DNA from: Ascaphus truei
Lineage: Eukaryota > Chordata > Amphibia > Anura > Ascaphidae
NCBI GenBank assembly: GCA_036426205.1
Contig: CM071569.1
Location: forward strand, 284,895,119-284,959,118
Reading direction: 5' to 3'
Length of the DNA stretch: 64,000 nt
Within the stretch, counting starts at the first letter, position 1. Each line of letters begins with the position of its first letter. The notes below the pieces were generated by a model. That model ran no database searches, was not told where the DNA came from, and saw only the letters and a program-made list of their open reading frames with translations. Shown here piece after piece: positions 45,239 through 55,335 of the stretch. A program made the position numbers and the translations under genes.

Positions 45239-45311
45239 TTGCTTTGTGTAAGATCAACGACGATAAGATCCTTCTCCAGCAGGACCGCCACGGCATACGG
45301 CTCCTGGAATT
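45239..45311 (-). CDS. STXBP5L: STXBP5L exon FQEPYAVAVLLEKDLIVVDL
   Basis: A 73-bp exon: AA, then 23 codons reading FQEPYAVAVLLEKDLIVVDL and TQS, then AA. It matches the tomosyn QEPYAV..LLEKDL..IDLAQN segment, a propeller strand region. The acceptor is CGCAG (45316-45312) and the donor is GTAAG (45238-45234). The upstream junction with CCC AAC G is in phase. The downstream exon should supply the third base of an Asn or Lys codon and then Gly-Tyr-Pro, but the next recognisable exon (40088) starts in another phase. A young L1 insertion lies 200 bp upstream of the acceptor. Confidence 0.92.
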
Positions 45312-45510
45312 CTGCGTGAGGGGAAATAACCCCCAGTTATTGTGCTTCCCAGGCAGAGATTTCCAATTAAACCTGTAATTAGAACTCACCTAATCTGAAC
45401 GTAATCATCTCCTAAACTATTACAGTTTCAGCGGATTTGTAATCGAAATCTGACACAAGTCTGGTAATGTAAATTGTTCCAATTGGTATTTGAATAATGA
45501 ACATTTTGTT

Positions 45511-48500
45511 ACAAGTAATGTATTCCGTGTCACGGAAAAGAATGCCAGAGAATTTAGACAGATAATGAAGGAGTTCTCCCTGACAGACATTTGGAGGGCC
45601 CAGCGCCAGGGGCAGCGGGACTACTCCTATTTCTCCCCCCCACACCAAACCTACTCAAGGATTGATTATTTTCTGGGTACTAAAGACATCTTCCAGGCAA
45701 CCTCCCAGTCAGACATAGGATCAATATCTTGGTCGGATCACGCCCCGGTCTCGCTGACACTCTCCCTCCCCTTCTATAGAACTAACCAATATAATTGGAA
45801 ACTGAATGATTCTCTGTTAAACCAAGTAGATGTAGAAATAGAGATTAAACAAAAACTCAGAGAATACTTCACGCTGAATAAGGGCTCTGTAGAGTCACCA
45901 GCAATGTTATGGGAAGCCCATAAGGCGACAATCAGAGGGAATATCATCTCCATAGCATCACATAAGAAAAAAATAAAGCAAAAACTCTATAATGAGCTAG
46001 CGGAGAAAGTCCAACTTTTGGAGCAGAAACATAAAACTAATCCCTCGAAAAAACTATTCAAATTGCTAGACAAAACTAGATCTGAACTTAAGCAGACCCA
46101 AATGGATGAAGTGGAGAGGGCGTTACGGTGGACCAAACAAAAATATTATGATAAAGGTAATAAAGCCGACCGATTACTCGCCTCCAAATTGCGCAGTATG
46201 AGAGCTAAATCCCAAATAACAGCTATTTTGACAAAATCAGGTACGAAGACACATTGTGAGACGCAAATAGCGAACGAATTTTCGGACTATTATAACAAAT
46301 TATATAACCTAAATTTTCCCAAAAATAAATCATCAGATGCAGAGGCTATCTATACATACTTGGAGGCGTGTAAACTTCCGACACTTTCGGAAAGTAACCT
46401 CTCAGACCTAAATAAAGAAATCTCTCTAGAAGAATTGATAGATGCAATTGCCCAATTAAAACCCAACAAAACGCCAGGCCCAGATGGATTCTCCAATCAA
46501 TACTACAAAAAATTTAAGGCGGTCCTGACCCCGTATCTACTCGATATGTTTAATGCGTTTCTGGAAGGAACAGTCATCCCACCATCTATGTCTAAAGCTA
46601 ATTTAGCAATCATACCAAAGGAGGGGAGAGACCCACTACAGTGTGGTAACTATCGCCCCATAGCCCTCCTTAATTCGGATCTAAAACTGTTCAGCAAAAT
46701 TCTGGCAAATAGACTGACCCCCATACTCCCAAGCCTGATACATATAGATCAAGTCGGGTTTATTTCCGGCAGACAGGCCTCAGACAATACTAGAAAAATT
46801 ATAGATATAATCGACCATGTACATCTCTCATCCACAAAGGCCATCCTGTTGAGCTTGGATGCGGAAAAAGCATTCGACAGGATTAGGTGGGACTTCCTAG
46901 ACCAAACCCTACTTAAATATGGATTTCAGGGCCCATATCTAGAAGGTGTAAGAGCCCTATACAGATCTCCCACGGCTATAGTGAAACTCCCAGGAGGAGA
47001 CTCAAACCCTATAAACATAAAGAATGGTACTCGACAGGGATGTCCCTTGTCTCCGCTTCTGTTTGCTCTCTCTATTGAACCCTTGGCAGCAACAATTAGA
47101 GACGAAAAAAACATAAATGGAATTGTAATAGGAGAGACAAACTACAAAATATCCCTATTTGCCGACGACATTATCCTAACTCTCACCAACCCCTTGATTT
47201 CACTCCCGAACTTACATTCACAACTAGATAAATTTAGCAAAATATCGGGATATAAAATCAACATGGATAAGTCGGAAGCATTAAACCTAACCCTGTCGGA
47301 TTCTGAAGTCAAATTATTACACGCAAATTTTAAATATAAGTGGAACTCCACAAAGATCAAATACTTAGGAATCCAAATAACAAGGGAGTATAATACGCTA
47401 TACAAACATAACTATCCACCATTATTTGAGAGGCTAAAAAAGGACCTCCAGAGCTGGAACGAATACCAGATATCTTGGTTAGGAAGAATAGCCATGATCA
47501 AAATGAATATCCTACCAAGGCTCCTGTATTATTTCCAGACTCTTCCTATAGATATTCCAATGCCGGAGCTTAAAAATATACAAAACAGAATTTTCCAATT
47601 TATCTGGCAAAATAAAAGACCCAGGGTAGCTAGATCTATTATGCTAGCCCCAAAAGATTGCGGAGGCTTGGCAGTCCCGGATATCATTAAATACTATTTG
47701 GCGGCCCAACTCAAACAAGCAATAATTTGGAACAATGATCCAGCCACCAGTTGCTGGGTGGGACTTGAGTCTACCTATACAAGACCTCTCTCTCTCCCGG
47801 CTGCTATGTGGACCGAGAGGGGAGGAGAGACCTTCTTGGAAACATTAAAACTGGGAGCAATGAAATGTACATGGCGGATATGGTCTAGAAATAAAAATAA
47901 ATATGGTCTGACAGCCAGTCCAACACTACTAACCCCTATATTCTATAACCCTGAATTCTCCCCAGGCTGGCTACCACAGAGACTCAATAAATTTAAGACG
48001 TTAAAGCTGATGGTAGCTGACGACTTTGTAGATAACGGTATAATTCTACCACTCCAGGCGCTGGAGAAGAAACACAAAATCATAAATATACCAGTGTTTG
48101 GTTACCTCCAAATTAAGCATTACCTGCAATCAGTCTCCAAAGATTCGGCATTCAAAGATTTAACAAATTTTGAAAGACTGTGTAGGAAAGGATATTACTG
48201 TAAAGGGCTGATTTCGGAGATATATCTGGGTCTGGCGCGATCAGCGAGTTGTTCCCAACATAGCTATATGATCAAATGGGCAGAAGATTTGAATACAGAG
48301 ATCGATAGAGAAGACTGGGAGGACATTTGGGAGGTAGCTGCAAAAACGTCAATCTGTACCACTATCAAAGAGAATATTTATAAAATTCTATTTCATTGGT
48401 ACCTAACCCCGAGCAGGCTGGCTAAGATCTTCCCCGGGTTCCCGGATTTGTGCTGGAGGGGATGCGGGCAAAAAGGAGATATGGTTCATATTTGGTGGAG

Positions 48501-49121
48501 TTGCCCAAAAATTCAGGTATTCTGGGTCATGATACAAAGATTGATCAGAGAGTACTTGGGGGTGGAGGTTGAGGTGGAACCGCTGACCATGGTGCTGGCT
48601 AAACCAATAGATGAATTAGGAACGGCAGAAAGTAAGATGATCACTCATGTAATGACAGCTGCCCGCTGTGTTATTGCGGATGCCTGGAAAAAGGTGAATG
48701 CGCCTTCTAGGCAGACTGTCTTACGGAGACTAAGGGAAATAAAGATGATGGAGCTCCTCACAGCACAGTTGAACCAGAAAACTGACAAATTTCACAAAAT
48801 TTGGGAAATATGGCCAGGAAACTAGGGACCCCATATAAATAAATACAGAAATACCAGACAAATGGGCTCGTCCTACCCCCCCCCTTCCACCCCTCCCACC
48901 CTTCTTTTTCTTCTTTTCTACGTTCTTCTCTTTCCTTTGTTAAGCTCGTGAGAGACGCGTGTTATATCAATTATTTTATTTCAGATGACGAACTGTTAAT
49001 GCCCTTTGTTGTATGGACAAGTGACACTGTTAAAACATCATATGTATTCCAAGACTATATATTTCTTATGTCTCTCTAAAACAATAAAAATAAATTGAAA
49101 CAAAAAACAAGTAATGTATTC
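45511..49121 (+). mobile_element. 5'-truncated L1 insertion with 15-bp target duplications
   Basis: The insert 45526-49106 is flanked by perfect copies of ACAAGTAATGTATTC (45511-45525 and 49107-49121). It carries the 3' two-thirds of L1 ORF2, a 3' UTR with a C-rich tract (48878-48903) and the tail AATAAAAATAAATTGAAAC(A)n. It lies 200 bp upstream of a tomosyn exon, antisense to the gene. The perfect duplications and the open frame mark a recent insertion. Confidence 0.95.
45526..48825 (+). CDS. L1 ORF2 (endonuclease C-terminus, reverse transcriptase, Cys-rich end)
   Basis: Uninterrupted for about 1,099 codons; the first part of the endonuclease is lost by 5' truncation. In order: end of the APE-type endonuclease (YSRIDYFLG and SWSDHAPVSL); RT motifs NKTPGPDGF, GNYRPIALLNSDLKLFSKIL, QVGFISGRQASDN, LSLDAEKAFDRI, GTRQGCPLSPLLFAL, the catalytic FADDIIL and KYLGIQI; then WLGRIAMIKMNILPRLLYYF; and a C-terminal CX3CX7HX4C motif (CWRGCGQKGDMVHIWWSC). 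These are diagnostic of the L1 clade. The ORF can be extended upstream to an ATG at 45490, but those 12 codons are host sequence. RT function is plausible on motif grounds, but target nicking is not, since the endonuclease is incomplete. Confidence 0.95.
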   Translation, partial: RVTEKNAREFRQIMKEFSLTDIWRAQRQGQRDYSYFSPPHQTYSRIDYFLGTKDIFQATSQSDIGSISWSDHAPVSLTLSLPFYRTNQYNWKLNDSLLNQVDVEIEIKQKLREYFTLNKGSVESPAMLWEAHKATIRGNIISIASHKKKIKQKLYNELAEKVQLLEQKHKTNPSKKLFKLLDKTRSELKQTQMDEVERALRWTKQKYYDKGNKADRLLASKLRSMRAKSQITAILTKSGTKTHCETQIANEFSDYYNKLYNLNFPKNKSSDAEAIYTYLEACKLPTLSESNLSDLNKEISLEELIDAIAQLKPNKTPGPDGFSNQYYKKFKAVLTPYLLDMFNAFLEGTVIPPSMSKANLAIIPKEGRDPLQCGNYRPIALLNSDLKLFSKILANRLTPILPSLIHIDQVGFISGRQASDNTRKIIDIIDHVHLSSTKAILLSLDAEKAFDRIRWDFLDQTLLKYGFQGPYLEGVRALYRSPTAIVKLPGGDSNPINIKNGTRQGCPLSPLLFALSIEPLAATIRDEKNINGIVIGETNYKISLFADDIILTLTNPLISLPNLHSQLDKFSKISGYKINMDKSEALNLTLSDSEVKLLHANFKYKWNSTKIKYLGIQITREYNTLYKHNYPPLFERLKKDLQSWNEYQISWLGRIAMIKMNILPRLLYYFQTLPIDIPMPELKNIQNRIFQFIWQNKRPRVARSIMLAPKDCGGLAVPDIIKYYLAAQLKQAIIWNNDPATSCWVGLESTYTRPLSLPAAMWTERGGETFLETLKLGAMKCTWRIWSRNKNKYGLTASPTLLTPIFYNPEFSPGWLPQRLNKFKTLKLMVADDFVDNGIILPLQALEKKHKIINIPVFGYLQIKHYLQSVSKDSAFKDLTNFERLCRKGYYCKGLISEIYLGLARSASCSQHSYMIKWAEDLNTEIDREDWEDIWEVAAKTSICTTIKENIYKILFHWYLTPSRLAKIFPGFPDLCWRGCGQKGDMVHIWWSCPKIQVFWVMIQRLIREYLGVEVEVEPLTMVLAKPIDELGTAESKMITHVMTAARCVIADAWKKVNAPSRQTVLRRLREIKMMELLTAQLNQKTDKFHKIWEIWPGN

Positions 49122-49424
49122 TTCTTATTATTATTGTGTATTCTTATTATTATTGTGAAGTCTTATTATTATTGTGTATTATTATTATTGGGTATTCTTA
49201 TCATTATTATCAGTGGTTGACAAATCGCCAAAAAATCTACTCGCCACACAAAAAAATCTACTCGCCACCTAGTACCAAACGTGTGCTGCTTGGGCCAATA
49301 TTTACTCGCCCGGGGGTTAAATCCACTCGCCCGGGGCGAGCAAATGTATAGGTTTGTCGAACACTGATTATTATAGTTTATAGTTTTATAAAAATGCAAA
49401 GATGAAGAATGGTCTCTGGGCAGC

Positions 49425-50030
49425 GAGATCGCGGTTTCAGCGATCTCGCAAGGAGAGCCCCGTGGAAACCGCGATCTCGCACGGAAAGCCCCGCGGAAAC
49501 CGCGATCTCGCAAGGAAAGCCCCGCGGAAACCACGATCTCGCACGGAAAGCCCAGCGGAAACCGCGATCTCGCACGGAAAGCCCAGCGGAAACCGCGATC
49601 TCGCACGGAAAGCCCCGCGGAAACCGCGATCTCGCACATATATCCCTGCGGAAGCCGCGATCTCGCATGTAAATCCCAGCGGAAACCACGATCTCGCACG
49701 GAAAGCCCTGCGAAACACGCGATCTCGCACATAAAGCCCCACGGAAACCGCGATCTCGCACGGAAAGCCCAGCGGAAACCGTGATCTCGCACGGAAAGCC
49801 CCGCGGAAACCGCGATCTCGCACGGAAAGCCCTGCGAATAACGTGATCTCGCATGGAAAGCCCCGCGGAAACCGCGATCTCGCATATATATCCCTGCGGA
49901 AGCCGCGATCTCGCATGTAAATCCCAGCGGAAACCGCGATCTCGCACGGAAAGCCCTGCGAAACACGCGATCTCGCACATAAAGCCCTGCGAATAACGTG
50001 ATCTCGCACGGAAAGCCCCGCGTGACTATT
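49425..50030. repeat. 31-bp minisatellite
   Basis: About 19 units of CGCGATCTCGCACGGAAAGC then CCCGCGGAAAC. A larger block of several units seems duplicated (49620-49740 and 49875-49985 share the ATATATCCCTGCGGAAGCC and CGAAACACG variants). Rich in CG dinucleotides and CGATCG-like sites. ORFs on both strands are artefacts. Confidence 0.95.
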
Positions 50031-50534
50031 CAAATCCAAACCACCATTGTCCATGATAATTGCTTATTCCAAACCCACATACAGATGCAGCGGCCGTTAT
50101 CCGAACAAATCACGGCTCCGTTTTCGCGTGCGCTGCTGTATTCCACGCGGCATTAACGCCGCCAATCGCCCCAGGGACACGTGTTTATCGCGGTTGCTTT
50201 GTTTGAATTTCATGGATTGTGTGCAATTAAATGCGATGAAATGAATGAATTGTAATGTGTACAGTACTGTGCTACTGTGTCACTTTCAGGTGTTTAAAAG
50301 CCAGAACGCCTTAAGGCGGTGCGGCTGGAAGAAATCCCGCGCCATGACATGGGTATCCCGAGGTATACACCGCGTGAAGTGTTCCAATAACGGACGCTGC
50401 ATCTGTATTAGTTCATCTTATCACCATATAAACCTCAATAGAATATCTTGTTTCTGTTAAAATAGGTTTAACCAAATTAATTTTATGTTTTGTAATACAT
50501 TAACCCCACGGGAACCCCCAGCACACCACCTTGA

Positions 50535-50725
50535 GCAGGGGTGGGGTAACTCCAGTCCTCAAGGGCCACCAACAGGTCAGGTTTTAAGGATATCCCTGCT
50601 TCAGCACAGGTGGCTCAATCAGTGATTGATTGAACCACCTGCGCTGAAGCTGCTACTGATTGAGCCACCTATGCTGAAGCTGGGACTGATTGACCCACCT
50701 GTGCTGAAGCAGGAATATTGAGAAA
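50535..50725. mobile_element. hAT-like foldback MITE with repeated arm
   Basis: GGGTAACTCCAGTCCTCAAG...CAGCACAGGTGGCTCAATCA, then three inverted GATTGA.CCACCT..GCTGAAGC arms. A related half copy is at 51240-51312. Confidence 0.75.
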
Positions 50726-51454
50726 CCACAAAGAATGTGATAATATCCCCAAGAGGAACTAATAAGTCCCATAATCAGTGTAAATACGTACATAAGGATA
50801 TAATATCCACTAAAAAACGAATGTGTCCAGAATAAGGTGAAGTATTGTCCGAATGAAGGGACCATACACTCCCACGCAGATTGATATCTGATAGCCAACA
50901 TAAGTGGCAAAGACATCCACTGTTAAAATACCAAAACAAAAAACTTTTAATAATAACGCCGAAAAGCAAGTGACAAATATAATATGTGTGGCTAAAACTG
51001 AATAAAAAACGTACGCCACTTACGTATTTACACTATTTATGGGACTTATTAGTTCCTCTTGTGGATATTATATCTTTATGTCCATAGTTACGATCGTCAC
51101 CTTGCGTGCAATGAAAAGGGGACTGCTGTGACCTTCGTCCCTTTCTTTGTGGTTTCTCAATATATATTTTCCCCATGCCCCGGGCGCTTATATATACTTT
51201 GATATTTAGGTTTGAGCGATATCTCGCCATCATCTATCTCACCCTGAAGCAGGAATATCCTGAACACGTGGCCTGCCCGTGGCTCTGGAGGACTGGAGTG
51301 GGCTCTCCTGAGCATGGCCTACATATAAGTGATCTACACCTCAAACTACACCAACTGCCCTCCCCCCCTTCTCCCCTCGCTCGCCAAGGAGACTGAAATA
51401 AACGTGTTCCGATTCTCACGTATCCGGTAAACACAAGGGAATAACAGACACGGA

Positions 51455-52283
51455 TGTTACCGGTCAGCCCTTACTGTTGGAGTATGGGGAGTCGGATTTT
51501 ACCGGTCAGCCCTTACCGTTGGGGTATGGTGAGTCGGATTTTACTGGTCAGCTCTTACCGTTGGGGTATGGTGTCTCGCATTTTACCGGTCAGCCCTTAC
51601 CGTTGGGGTATGGTGTCTCGCATTTTACCGGTCAGCCCTTACCGTTGGGGTATGGTGTCTCAGATTTTACCGGTCAGCCCTTACCGTTGGGGTTATTTTC
51701 CGGCCCCGGTCTTGGATTTAAAACCTATTGAGGTAGGCCCTTACTGTGGGTATGGTGTATTTTTCGGATTTTACCGGTCAGCCCTTACCGTTGGGGTATG
51801 GTGTCTCGGATTTTACCGGTCAGACCCTTACCGTTGGGGTATGGTGTCTCGGATTTTTACGCTCTGTCACCCTACCGGGGTTCCCGGTTTACCCCGGTCT
51901 AAGCCTTACCGACCGTGGGTGTATGGTTGGTGTCTCGATTTATTACGTCCGCCGTTCTAATATCGTTTTGGGGTATGTTTGTCTCGGATTTTACGGTCAG
52001 GCCCTTACCGTTGGGGTATGGCGTATCGGATTTTTACCGGTCAGCCCTTACCGTTGGGGTATGGTGTCTCGGATTTTACCGGTCAGCCCTTACCGTTGGG
52101 GTATGGTGTCTCGGATTTTACCGGTTAGCCCTTACCGTTGGGGTATGGTGTCTCGGATTTTACCGGTCCGCCCTTACCGTTGGGGTATGGTGTCTCGGAT
52201 TTTACCGGTCAGCCCTTACCGTTGGGGTATGGTGTCTCGGATGTTACCGGTCAGCCCTTACCGTTGGGGTATGGCGTCTCGCA
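51455..52283 (-). repeat. 42-bp minisatellite derived from the STXBP5L exon end and splice donor
   Basis: On the gene strand each unit reads CGAGACACCATACCCCAACG|GTAAGGGCTGACCGGTAAAATC. The first 20 bases are the last 20 bases of the exon at 52262-52416 (exon version CGAGACGCC...), followed by its GTAAGG donor and 16 bases of intron. About 15 units are recognisable, exactly 42 bp apart next to the exon; 51700-51790 and 51860-51990 are rearranged. Every good unit has the donor and an in-frame TGA eleven bases after the exon/intron border. Confidence 0.95.
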
Positions 52284-52416
52284 AAGAGTTATAAAGTCCA
52301 CAATGGGGTGATCCATTTCCAGCACGGTGATCGCTTTGCCATGCATGATGGTTAAACTGGGTCTTCTGCTGGCTTTATCATACGCCAGCCCGCCGGAGAA
52401 AATGATAAAGGGTTCG
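52262..52416 (-). CDS. STXBP5L: STXBP5L exon ending CETPYPN
   Basis: A 155-bp exon with 1 base, 51 codons, 1 base. It reads EPFIIFSGGLAYDKASRRPS, then a LTIMHGKAIT and VLEMDHPIVD segment, and ends FITLCETPYPN. This is the conserved SGGL...LCETPYPN segment of the tomosyn WD40 propeller. The acceptor is CTAG (52420-52417) and the donor is GTAAGG (52261-52256). The split last codon (G plus AA from the next exon) gives Glu, in phase with the exon at 45311. The last 20 exonic bases and the donor are repeated many times just downstream in the intron (see the minisatellite at 51455-52283). The preceding exon was not found up to 64000. Confidence 0.93.
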
Positions 52417-52502
52417 CTAGAAGGACAAGGGAAACAGATGTTATAGAAGCAAACCTGGCAAAACACAAAGCCCCCGAGAAGAACAGAGATTGATGATATA
52501 TA

Positions 52503-52680
52503 AATAACAAGGGGATAGGCACACCAAAAATATGCAAAAAAAAGTGTCTTTTATTGGCCCAACATTTCGACTACCCTTAAGAGGTCTTGATGAAGGCTCC
52601 AGAGTGGGCGCCGAAACGTTGGGCCAATAAAAGTCACTTTTTTTGTGCATATTTTTGGTGTACCTAGCCCTTTGTTATTT
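52503..52680 (+). ncRNA. Hairpin with hammerhead-ribozyme-like junction (candidate)
   Basis: Two arms of about 60 bases, AACAAGGGGATAGGCACACC...TTTATTGGCCCAAC and its complement, enclose 52564-52617. The loop contains, in hammerhead order: a site at 52565-52566 (UU); a small helix (GAC 569-571 with GTC 584-586); UUGAUGA at 52587-52593 (consensus CUGANGA, one change); a GGC/GCC helix; and GAAA at 52613-52616. The fold is the type with helix III open. Activity is unproven, and it is antisense to the tomosyn gene. The arms also make it a foldback element. Confidence 0.5.
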
Positions 52681-52861
52681 TTTGTACTATATAAATATAT
52701 ATATATACAGTATATAAAACAAACAAACAAAAAAAAAAATATATATATATATATATTAGATCTTCTGTAGAGCTCATCAGAAAAGAAACAAGAAACGACA
52801 TGCAGTTATAGTAACAACTTTTATTTCATACAACACATTTCGCCCAATGGGACGCCGAGCG

Positions 52862-53040
52862 CTTCACAATTAAAGTATAGTGTGGGGTAAGCAGCGGGGT
52901 ACATAGGATTTTTCAGACACAGTCCCTGCCCAGATGAACTTGCAATCTATGTTTAAGGTGCCTGACTTGCCCAAGGTCACAGGGAGCTGACACTGGCCGT
53001 ACTCACTGAGCCACTCCTTCAGCCAGAAAGGCTCAGGGTA
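52862..53040 (-). mobile_element. MIR/CORE-like SINE, diverged
   Basis: The minus strand reads CTCCCTGTGACCTTGGGCAAGTCAGGCACC, then AGATTGCAAGTTCATCTGGG, the same body as 54541-54790. The B box is degraded. Confidence 0.7.
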
Positions 53041-53212
53041 CACAAAGCAGTGATTACACTGTATGTAGGGTGGTCTACACCGCCCCCACTCACCTTTGAA
53101 GGCTGGAAAAGCCGTGCCCGGAGATATACCAAGACAGCTTTATGCACTTACGACTCTGGAAACATCGGTGCTTGCTACAGTACATCTGGATTCATAGCCA
53201 CTTCAAATGCTT

Positions 53213-53712
53213 TTTAGGCGCAAAGTTCATCTTTCCTGTCTTGCCTTCAAATACTTTGTGGGTAAGGTGCGCATCTACCTGAACAAGCCCCTCATCCCTA
53301 CTACACGCAGCACTTATCATCTGAGATCTGACTCCAAAAGACTGTTCATGGTCCCAGGGCTCAACAAAGTATCCGGCCGTTCCTCCTTCTCTTACCGTGC
53401 ACCCCAAAACTGGAACAACCTACATGAGACTCTCACATCCACCACCAGTCTAAGTTCTTTCAAAACTACAGCTGAGCTAATGTCTCAAATTTTAATCTGG
53501 TCTGTAACTGTTACATATGCCTATAATATATATATTATCTCTAACTGTGCACACAAAGTCTTGTATATAATGTATACCCTGTTCAGTTATGTAACTGTAT
53601 TTGTCGCCATGTATTATTTGTCTTAACTCTGTGCCCAGGACATACGTGAAAACGAGAGGTAACTCTCACTGTATTACTTCCTGGTAACACATTATTATAA
53701 ATAAATAAATAC
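53213..53712 (+). mobile_element. L2-like LINE, 3' end with C-terminal ORF fragment
   Basis: RRKVHLSCLAFKYFVGKV, TTRSTYHLRSDSKRLF and SGRSSFSYRAPQNWNNL are the C-terminus shared with 56985-57587 and 59541-59885. The 3' UTR ends in ACATTATTATAAATAAATA. Frameshifted after about 100 codons and inactive. Confidence 0.87.
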
Positions 53713-54540
53713 ATTTTGTAGGTGTTATTTATCAATCTGTCATGAAATGATGATCATCGTGGCCTAGATTCCTGAAGCTACGGTAAATCTGGGGAAATAA
53801 TGGGATGTTACCTAAAACAGGAATGGGGTTAACGCCTAATTTAGTAAGAAAGTCCTAGAAAAAATGACGGCTGTGCTTGCCCTCATCGGCATTGGAGTAA
53901 CGTTACGTTATTTTAGTACCATGACGTTACTCCCATCCCTTGAGTATATGTTAAAGTTCATCAAATGTATTTTTATCATCTGTTTAATATATGAACACTG
54001 AAGTAGCCCAAGTGGCCAGCTGTCCATGGGCAACTCCTGGTTATACATCAATGGAGAAAGCACAGAGTGGCTAAATTTCCCTCGTGATTACATGTTTATT
54101 GCTTTACAAAATCAATGTCAAATGGGTATGTGTAGAAAATATATAAAAGTAACAGAACGCGGAGATATAAATCAAGGTCTTAATGTACATCAGCTGGAAA
54201 CCACCCACAGGGTGGTCTGTTCTGCGCTTCTCTTATCTCTGACCTTGGGACCGAGTATAATGGCCATGTGAGGCCTTCCTTAATAAGAGCACCAAAGATA
54301 TACAGTATATGGATCTAAATATATATCAGATATATGGGGGGGGATGCTTACAACGCATATACATTATGCTTTTACAATAAATGTGATATATGAGCATAAT
54401 CATTTCACTCGGTGTGAGTGAAACGGTTAGAGAGAAGCCAGGTAAATCATCTATAGAACTCATATCACCACACACCTGGGGTGTCAAGGTAGGCGCCGGC
54501 GCCTTAAGTCAGTACCACTGCTTTCCACTCAATCAACATA

Positions 54541-54790
54541 TAATAATAATAATAGCATGTTCTTGTATAGCGCTGTTAGTTTTACGCAGCGCTTTACGGA
54601 GACATTTTGCAGGCACAGGTCCCTGCCCTGTGAAGCTTACAATCTATGTTTTGGTGCCTGAGGCACAGGGAGATAAAGTGACTTGCCCAAGGTCACAAGG
54701 AGCCGACACCAGGAATTGAACCAGGCTCCCCTGCTTCAAACTCTCAGTGCCAGTCAGTGTCTTTGCTCACTGGGCCGCTCCTTCTCTCCT
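54541..54790 (-). mobile_element. tRNA-derived MIR/CORE-like SINE
   Basis: On the minus strand a B-box-like GGTTCAATTCC sits about 60 bases inside the 5' end. The core GTGACCTTGGGCAAGTCACTTTATCTCCCTGTGCCTCAG then follows, then AGATTGTAAGCTTCACAGGGCAGGG and an (ATT)n tail. The core phrase is the hallmark of MIR-type CORE-SINEs. Confidence 0.85.
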
Positions 54791-54871
54791 ATTGTAGATG
54801 TTCAACCAATTCCCGACCGCAACATACCAGTTAAAAATCAATTGCATATATCAATCAGTATAACATATATA

Positions 54872-55335
54872 GGGGCTTATGCAGAGAGGTACGGTAAGGA
54901 CAATTTCGCCAGGTTTGTGGCAAAAATGTCCGCATTCAAAGAGTTCGTGGCGAGAACTTGGCGGGAAAAGTCAAATCCGCCAGACTTATTTAGTTTCCAA
55001 AGTTTATAGCCAGACGGGTGGCGAGAAGCGTGATTTCGCCATTGTAAAAACGCGCACTATTCCAGTAGCTCCGATGCGCATGTATGCGCCAATCGGAGCT
55101 ACTCTATGGCGCGTTTGTGTGAAATTTTGCCCGCCAGCAAAAGTTGGCTTTATGGTGGCCAAATACCACGCGCCTCTGAATGCCGAGTTTCACGCCAAGT
55201 GAAACTCGCCAAATTAACAATTTACTGCACACCGAGCTACCGGAGTACCCTGCATAGGACGAAATTAAATGCCAATCCTGTGTCGAATTTATTGCCGTTA
55301 AGCCTTTCTGGTACGTACCTCTCTGCATAAGCCTC
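54872..55335. mobile_element. Harbinger-like MITE
   Basis: 464 bp with 22-bp terminal inverted repeats (GGGGCTTATGCAGAGAGGTA, 21 of 22 identical; 54872-54893 and 55314-55335). ATA is duplicated at 54869-54871 and 55336-55338. Three-base duplications and GGGGC ends fit PIF/Harbinger. Confidence 0.85.

Larger units (their letters stand above)
10146..52416 (-). other. STXBP5L: STXBP5L (tomosyn-2) gene, internal part; exons 52262-52416 to 10146-10324
   Basis: Six coding exons on the minus strand, in order, encode about 240 residues of tomosyn, a Lgl-family WD40 protein that binds syntaxin and SNAP-25 and restrains SNARE-driven vesicle fusion. Visible introns are about 7.0, 5.1, 12.3, 13.8 and 3.4 kb, all filled with repeats. 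Stretches such as QKLGEGKQT, EDPFAIQM, RLQYEVEDIITP and NLSGSANAV resemble STXBP5L; remembered STXBP5 differs at these places, so the paralog call is likely but not certain. Phases match at every testable junction except 45239 to 40088, where one exon is missing. The 5' and 3' ends of the gene are outside the window. Confidence 0.85.

Noticed and set aside
49425..50054. Possible CRISPR array or repeat protein in the 31-bp array
   Set aside because: There are no distinct spacers; units are contiguous and this is vertebrate DNA. The ORFs on both strands come from repetition.
51454..52355. Plus-strand ORFs (LPVSPYRWGMVSRI repeats)
   Set aside because: Antisense reading of the exon-derived 42-bp array; 42 is a multiple of three.
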